From the NCBI GenBank assembly GCA_964389285.1, contig CAYMCZ010000011.1:1-64000 (forward strand): a DNA stretch of 64,000 nucleotides. Direction: 5' to 3'. The stretch comes from Alectryocaccobium sp964389285 (GTDB lineage Bacteria; Bacillota; Clostridia; Lachnospirales; Lachnospiraceae). Below are positions 60,305-64,000 of the stretch, piece by piece; the stretch's first letter is position 1; every line of letters starts with the position of its first letter. Position numbers and translations under genes: made by a program. The notes below the pieces were generated by a model. It searched no databases and was not told the DNA's origin. It worked only from the letters and a program-made list of their open reading frames with translations.

Positions 60305-61613
60305 CCTGATCTCCTTCGTCTTTTCTGACTATGTACAACCCCTGGACTATCGCCAGCATAAAGATGGTACACATAACCGAACTGCCTCCGTAGCTTATCA
60401 GCGGCAAAGTAATACCCGTCATGGGAATGAACTTAACCGTGCCGCCTATGGTCAGAAAAACCTGAAAGGCGTATTCGGTTCCGAGACCGATTGCTATCAG
60501 TTTATAAAATTTATTATTAAGCTTCATTGCTATATTGACTATTACCAGATACGCGCCCATGCACAGCAAAATCAGACAGATCGCGAAAAGAATCCCCATC
60601 TCCTCGCATATTGCGGCGAATGTAAAATCTTCTTTTACGAGAGGAATGCTTTCGGGCGTGCCGGCCATAAGTCCGGTCCCGAACCAGCCTCCCGCACACA
60701 CGCCGAAAAGAGCCTGAATGATCTGGTATCCCGTACCCTGATAATCCGAAAACGGATCTTTCCATGCGTTTACGCGTACCCTGATATGCGAAAACATATT
60801 ATAAGCGAGATACGAAGCGCCGATCATGCCTCCGGCTCCAAAGGCCACGTATCTCAGCTTTCCGGTCGCAACGCAGACCATAACCATATATGCCACAAAA
60901 TATATCAGCGCGGCTCCGAGATCCTTTGACATGACGAGTATAATGACATGTATTCCAGCCAGCAGGGTTACTATCATAACCTGTCTGAAAGTAGTGGCGA
61001 CAGTCAGCATTCCCGCTATAAAGAGTACAAAAGTAATCTTTACAAACTCGGAAAACTGAAACGATATGCCGAAAAACTGTACCGAAAGCCTGCTTCCTCC
61101 CGTGACCCTGGCAAGCGCAAAAACAGCTCCGATAAGCAGTATTCCAAGAATAGCGAAAAACAGCCCCATATTTTTAAGGCCTTTTGCTTTTCTGATAATG
61201 ACCGGAATAATCATTGAAATCAGCGTGGCCGCGCCTGCAATTATAAGCTGTTTTAAAGCGGTCTCTATTCCGAGCCTTGCCTGTATAACTATGCCTATGG
61301 ACAGCATCATACACATTACGTTAAGAAGTATGAACGAGGCTCCCCTGTAGAAAATATGATACAGCAAATGGGTGATCAGTATATAAACCACCAGTCCGCC
61401 ATACATCCATATAATATTAATATCCGTCGTCTGTATGTATAATACAAAAAATGCCGCAAAATCAAACAGTATCATCCATAAGAGCTGTCCCCTTACCCTG
61501 GCCGTACGGGATTCGGCATCCTTCGCTTTTAAAGCCCTGTACGTTCCAAGTGTAAACATTATCATTATGAACAATAAAACATATTTTGAAATTTCAACTA
61601 TTATATTATTCAT
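60195..61613 (-). CDS. FtsW/RodA/SpoVE family SEDS protein
   Basis: This 472-aa polytopic protein has about 12 helices and the SEDS motifs SKDLGAALIYFVAYMVM, GYQIIQALFGVCAGGWFGTGL and FIPMTGITLPLISYGGSSVM. SEDS proteins polymerise lipid II into glycan strands with a cognate class B PBP. Extra N-terminal helices and the PbpA-like partner suggest the actinobacterial RodA-like or an FtsW role; division, elongation or sporulation cannot be separated by sequence alone. The last 36 residues, a charged cytoplasmic tail, overlap the PBP gene. Confidence 0.92.
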   Translation of the reverse strand: MNNIIVEISKYVLLFIMIMFTLGTYRALKAKDAESRTARVRGQLLWMILFDFAAFFVLYIQTTDINIIWMYGGLVVYILITHLLYHIFYRGASFILLNVMCMMLSIGIVIQARLGIETALKQLIIAGAATLISMIIPVIIRKAKGLKNMGLFFAILGILLIGAVFALARVTGGSRLSVQFFGISFQFSEFVKITFVLFIAGMLTVATTFRQVMIVTLLAGIHVIILVMSKDLGAALIYFVAYMVMVCVATGKLRYVAFGAGGMIGASYLAYNMFSHIRVRVNAWKDPFSDYQGTGYQIIQALFGVCAGGWFGTGLMAGTPESIPLVKEDFTFAAICEEMGILFAICLILLCMGAYLVIVNIAMKLNNKFYKLIAIGLGTEYAFQVFLTIGGTVKFIPMTGITLPLISYGGSSVMCTIFMLAIVQGLYIVRKDEGDQDEKETKERKNKRRGGSDETDDLERRITEATEKSLNW

Positions 61614-61637
61614 GAGTTGTATATTTCCCCTGCAAAG

Positions 61638-63872
61638 TCATTCTATTCCCCTGTTGAAATGACCTCTTGTATATAAAAAGTTTTCTTTTGACGCGTCTTT
61701 TCCGTATTTAATACTGTCAATCGCGTCTCTTACGATAAGCTTTGACTCCCTTTGAGTTTCCGCAGTCAGTTCAAGTCTGAAAGACTCAAATGACGAAAGA
61801 ATATCATTATCCAAAACCGGCAAAAGCGATATCGGCACAGAATTATAAATAATGTTATGGCAGTTTTTACAATCAAATACAACCATAAATTCTTTGTTTT
61901 TTCTGTCTTTGAGAATCCATCTGCCGGATTCCTTTGTGCAGCTTTTATAATTTTTTCTTAAACACTGAGCCGATATCATTAACGGCATATATCCGTAAAT
62001 TACAAGCTCACTGCCATAATTATCTCTGTTCAGTATTTCCGTTCTGTTTAATTCCAGCGGAACCGTAAAAGCGGTTACGCCCTGCTCCCTCCAAAAGCCT
62101 ACAGCTTTATTGTTAAGCGTATACATGGAATGATCAAGCCTTATGGAAGAGGCAAAGCCGTTACGCAGCAAAAAGGCTGCGTCTTCCATGTTTTTAACCA
62201 AAAAAGAATATCCGAGTGATGATAATTCCAAAAGCCTCTCTTTGTATTTTTCACCTCTTCCGTTTTCAATCATGTGAAGCGAATCCGCTCTCGTAATATG
62301 AGGAAGAGAAATCCATACGCGTCTTTTTATTTCATCTGACTGAAAATCCGTTTCATACTTATCAAAAACGGCTAAAGGTACATAAAAGCGGTCCGTCTCC
62401 GGAATATCCCACAGAGCTTTCAGCTGAGTGAAATCAGATATGCTCACGGAAATATGAGGCTTGCTTATCCGGTATTCCGGGTTAATTTTTTGATTTGTTT
62501 TTAATTCAGGCTCACTTCTTCTGAAATCATATAATATATTTTCTTCAAGCACATGTAACGCATCCCGTCTGAGCGCATTTAACCGGCCGTGAGTCATAAA
62601 CATTTCATCTGCTATCTTCGTTATTATATCAGAAAAAGCAAATTGCGTCCCTCCTGTCCTGGTAAGCTGCTTTAAAGCAGTATCTTTGTCAAGAGGACGC
62701 ATTTTTGCCGGCTGCGCGCATGAATATGCAATGCCGCTTTTTTCTCCGGATTTGAGATGCAAAGAAACCATTCCGCTTTCTTTTATCTCAAATCTGCCTT
62801 CGGTCATTCTGAGCGGGTTGAAGGTTAAAATATTCTTTCTGACATAATTATATGCCTCTTCTGCTTTTTGTAGCCTTGGATCCGTCAGTTTGCGGTTATT
62901 AAGCGCCATCATATGCGGCCCGTTATGGCAGGCATAATAGCTCTTGCTGAAACCGTCTCTGTTAAATAAATTATACAGGAGCTCTTTGTCTTTCGGATCT
63001 GTCTCATATCTTTCGCCTGCTTTATTTTCGAGATAAAGATCCAGATATTTTCTGTAAACGGACACTACTCCGGCGGTATATTCGGGCCTTTTCATGCGTC
63101 CTTCTATTTTAAAAGAAGTAACGCCGGCGGCTATAAGTTCCGGAAGGTCGTCTATCAGCGATATGTCTTTTGTATTAAGCGCGTATGAAGCAGCGTCGTC
63201 AGAAACAGGCTCTCTGCCGTCAAATACTTTATAGGGAAGCCTGCACGGCTGGGCGCATCTTCCCCTGTTTCCGCTCCTGCCTCCTATGAAACTGCTCATA
63301 AGACAGGCTCCGGAATAAGAATAACAGAGAGCGCCGTGGACAAAACATTCTATTTCGAGATGCGTTTTATCCCTTATCAGTTTTATCTCGCGGTAAGAAA
63401 GCTCTCTGGCCGGAACGACCCTGACGGCTCCTGTTTTTTCCAAAAAAGCGGCTCCCTCATATCCCGTCACCGTCATCTGAGTGCTAATATGCACCGGAAG
63501 ATCAGGGAAAGATTCGCGTACCAGTTTTAAGGCGCCGATATCCTGCACTATCACCGCGTCAAGTCCCTGCATATAATAAGGCTTCAAAAATGAATATAAC
63601 TCATCAAGCTCATATTCTTTAAACAGGGTGTTTACCGTCAGATAAAGCTTCCTGTCCAGAATATGCGCTTCATCTATCGCATGAAGCAGGGTTTCTTCGG
63701 TCAGATTATCGGCATACGCCCTCGCCCCGAAACGATCGGCTCCCAGATATACGGCGTCTGCCCCGGCCGCGAGAGCCGCTTTAAAAGCCTCGTACGAACC
63801 TGCCGGGGCCAGAATCTCTATCTTTTCCATATAAGAGGGTCTCTTACCTGTCATGTTTTCCGTTATTGCCAT
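61638..63872 (-). CDS. U32 family peptidase with DUF3656 C-terminal domain
   Basis: This large U32 protein (744 aa) has the core EILAPAGSYEAFKAALAAGADAVYLG (in parts), VHISTQMTV, ARELSYREIKLI and the cysteine-bearing signature EIECFVHGALCYSYSGACLMSS, followed by GRCAQPCRLPY. The C-terminal half is the DUF3656-type extension with a Cys group (CKNCHNI). Relatives RlhA and TrhP hydroxylate RNA; others are called collagenase-like. RNA modification is a better guess than proteolysis, but this is inferred. ATG 63872 has AAAGG and overlaps zapA by 29 bp; ATG 63830 is the alternative start. Confidence 0.88.
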   Translation of the reverse strand: MAITENMTGKRPSYMEKIEILAPAGSYEAFKAALAAGADAVYLGADRFGARAYADNLTEETLLHAIDEAHILDRKLYLTVNTLFKEYELDELYSFLKPYYMQGLDAVIVQDIGALKLVRESFPDLPVHISTQMTVTGYEGAAFLEKTGAVRVVPARELSYREIKLIRDKTHLEIECFVHGALCYSYSGACLMSSFIGGRSGNRGRCAQPCRLPYKVFDGREPVSDDAASYALNTKDISLIDDLPELIAAGVTSFKIEGRMKRPEYTAGVVSVYRKYLDLYLENKAGERYETDPKDKELLYNLFNRDGFSKSYYACHNGPHMMALNNRKLTDPRLQKAEEAYNYVRKNILTFNPLRMTEGRFEIKESGMVSLHLKSGEKSGIAYSCAQPAKMRPLDKDTALKQLTRTGGTQFAFSDIITKIADEMFMTHGRLNALRRDALHVLEENILYDFRRSEPELKTNQKINPEYRISKPHISVSISDFTQLKALWDIPETDRFYVPLAVFDKYETDFQSDEIKRRVWISLPHITRADSLHMIENGRGEKYKERLLELSSLGYSFLVKNMEDAAFLLRNGFASSIRLDHSMYTLNNKAVGFWREQGVTAFTVPLELNRTEILNRDNYGSELVIYGYMPLMISAQCLRKNYKSCTKESGRWILKDRKNKEFMVVFDCKNCHNIIYNSVPISLLPVLDNDILSSFESFRLELTAETQRESKLIVRDAIDSIKYGKDASKENFLYTRGHFNRGIE

Positions 63873-64000
63873 GTGGTGAGCCTTTAAGCTTATCCAGTTC
63901 TATCTGGAGAGCTATGAGCCTGTGTTTCAAATCATAAGCTTCCTTATCTTTTGCTTCGATCTCGTTTTCGAGAGCCTCCGCTCTTGTTTTTGCCTTAAAG
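63844..64000 (-). CDS. zapA: ZapA-like cell division protein, C-terminal part (cut by window edge)
   Basis: I translated 51 codons ending at the stop TAA 63844-63846. The residues form a long heptad-patterned helix (AEALENEIEAKDKEAYDLKH and RLIALQIELDKLK) followed by a short polar tail. This fits the coiled-coil C-terminus of ZapA, a Z-ring bundling protein. The gene order zapA followed by a U32 peptidase is common in Lachnospiraceae and supports the call. The diagnostic N-terminal domain is outside the window. Confidence 0.62.
   Translation of the reverse strand, partial: FKAKTRAEALENEIEAKDKEAYDLKHRLIALQIELDKLKGSPHGNNGKHDR

Noticed and set aside
1..64000. CRISPR array, rRNA operon or prophage
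   Set aside because: I saw no regularly spaced direct repeats, no rRNA sequence and no phage structural or integrase genes.

Overview
The window looks like chromosomal DNA of an anaerobic, spore-forming member of the Clostridia, most likely Lachnospiraceae or a close relative. The evidence is moderate GC content, AGGAGG-type ribosome binding sites, and Firmicutes gene orders: yicC-remA-gmk-rpoZ-rimO-pgsA, plsX-rnc-smc-ftsY, gerW with a DUF2953 gene, and zapA next to a U32 peptidase. Oxygen-sensitive enzyme families fit the same picture. No prophage, insertion sequence, CRISPR array or rRNA was seen. Assignment below family level is inference.

Positions 1-10,400 hold mixed metabolic genes: a truncated F420-0:glutamate ligase-like gene, a patatin-like lipase, a HAD phosphatase, a flavodoxin-fold reductase, tRNA-Leu(TAG), a group-4 glycosyltransferase, an NhaC-type antiporter, a MORN-repeat protein, ferritin, a DUF1292 protein, an iron-containing alcohol dehydrogenase and a nitroreductase.

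Positions 10,500-36,300 form an accessory island for a selenium-dependent molybdenum hydroxylase (SDMH). It holds a symporter with a YhdT-like partner and its putative regulator; a fused 2Fe-2S/molybdopterin hydroxylase; yqeC, yqeB, yedF, selD, a DUF3343 putative Se/S carrier and xdhC; the molybdate importer modABC; and cofactor genes moaA, moaC, a moeA-like gene and a mogA-moaE fusion. A Crp/Fnr-type regulator diverges from the cofactor operon. Next comes a second module: a cysteine desulfurase-like enzyme, an ATP-dependent activase, a second DUF3343 carrier and a double-cubane-cluster-type reductase, with a divergent LysR regulator. A cytidylate kinase-like protein, an SLC13-type transporter and the cofactor cytidylyltransferase mocA close the island. 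The likely logic is: import molybdate, build the cytosine-dinucleotide cofactor, mobilise selenium through desulfurase, carrier and SelD, insert the labile selenium with YqeB/YqeC/XdhC, and oxidise an N-heterocycle. The double-cubane module is the part whose role is least understood.

Positions 36,300-64,000 are mostly housekeeping: ftsY, smc, rnc, plsX, pgsA, rimO, rpoZ, gmk, remA, yicC, rqcH, a P-type ATPase, holA, rpsT (TTG start), asnA, rpmB, gerW, an FtsW/PBP pair whose genes overlap by 110 nt, a U32 peptidase and the end of zapA. Three related palindromic intergenic elements (18.6, 41.6 and 51.9 kb) are the only dispersed repeats noticed. Every stretch between genes is shorter than 300 bp.
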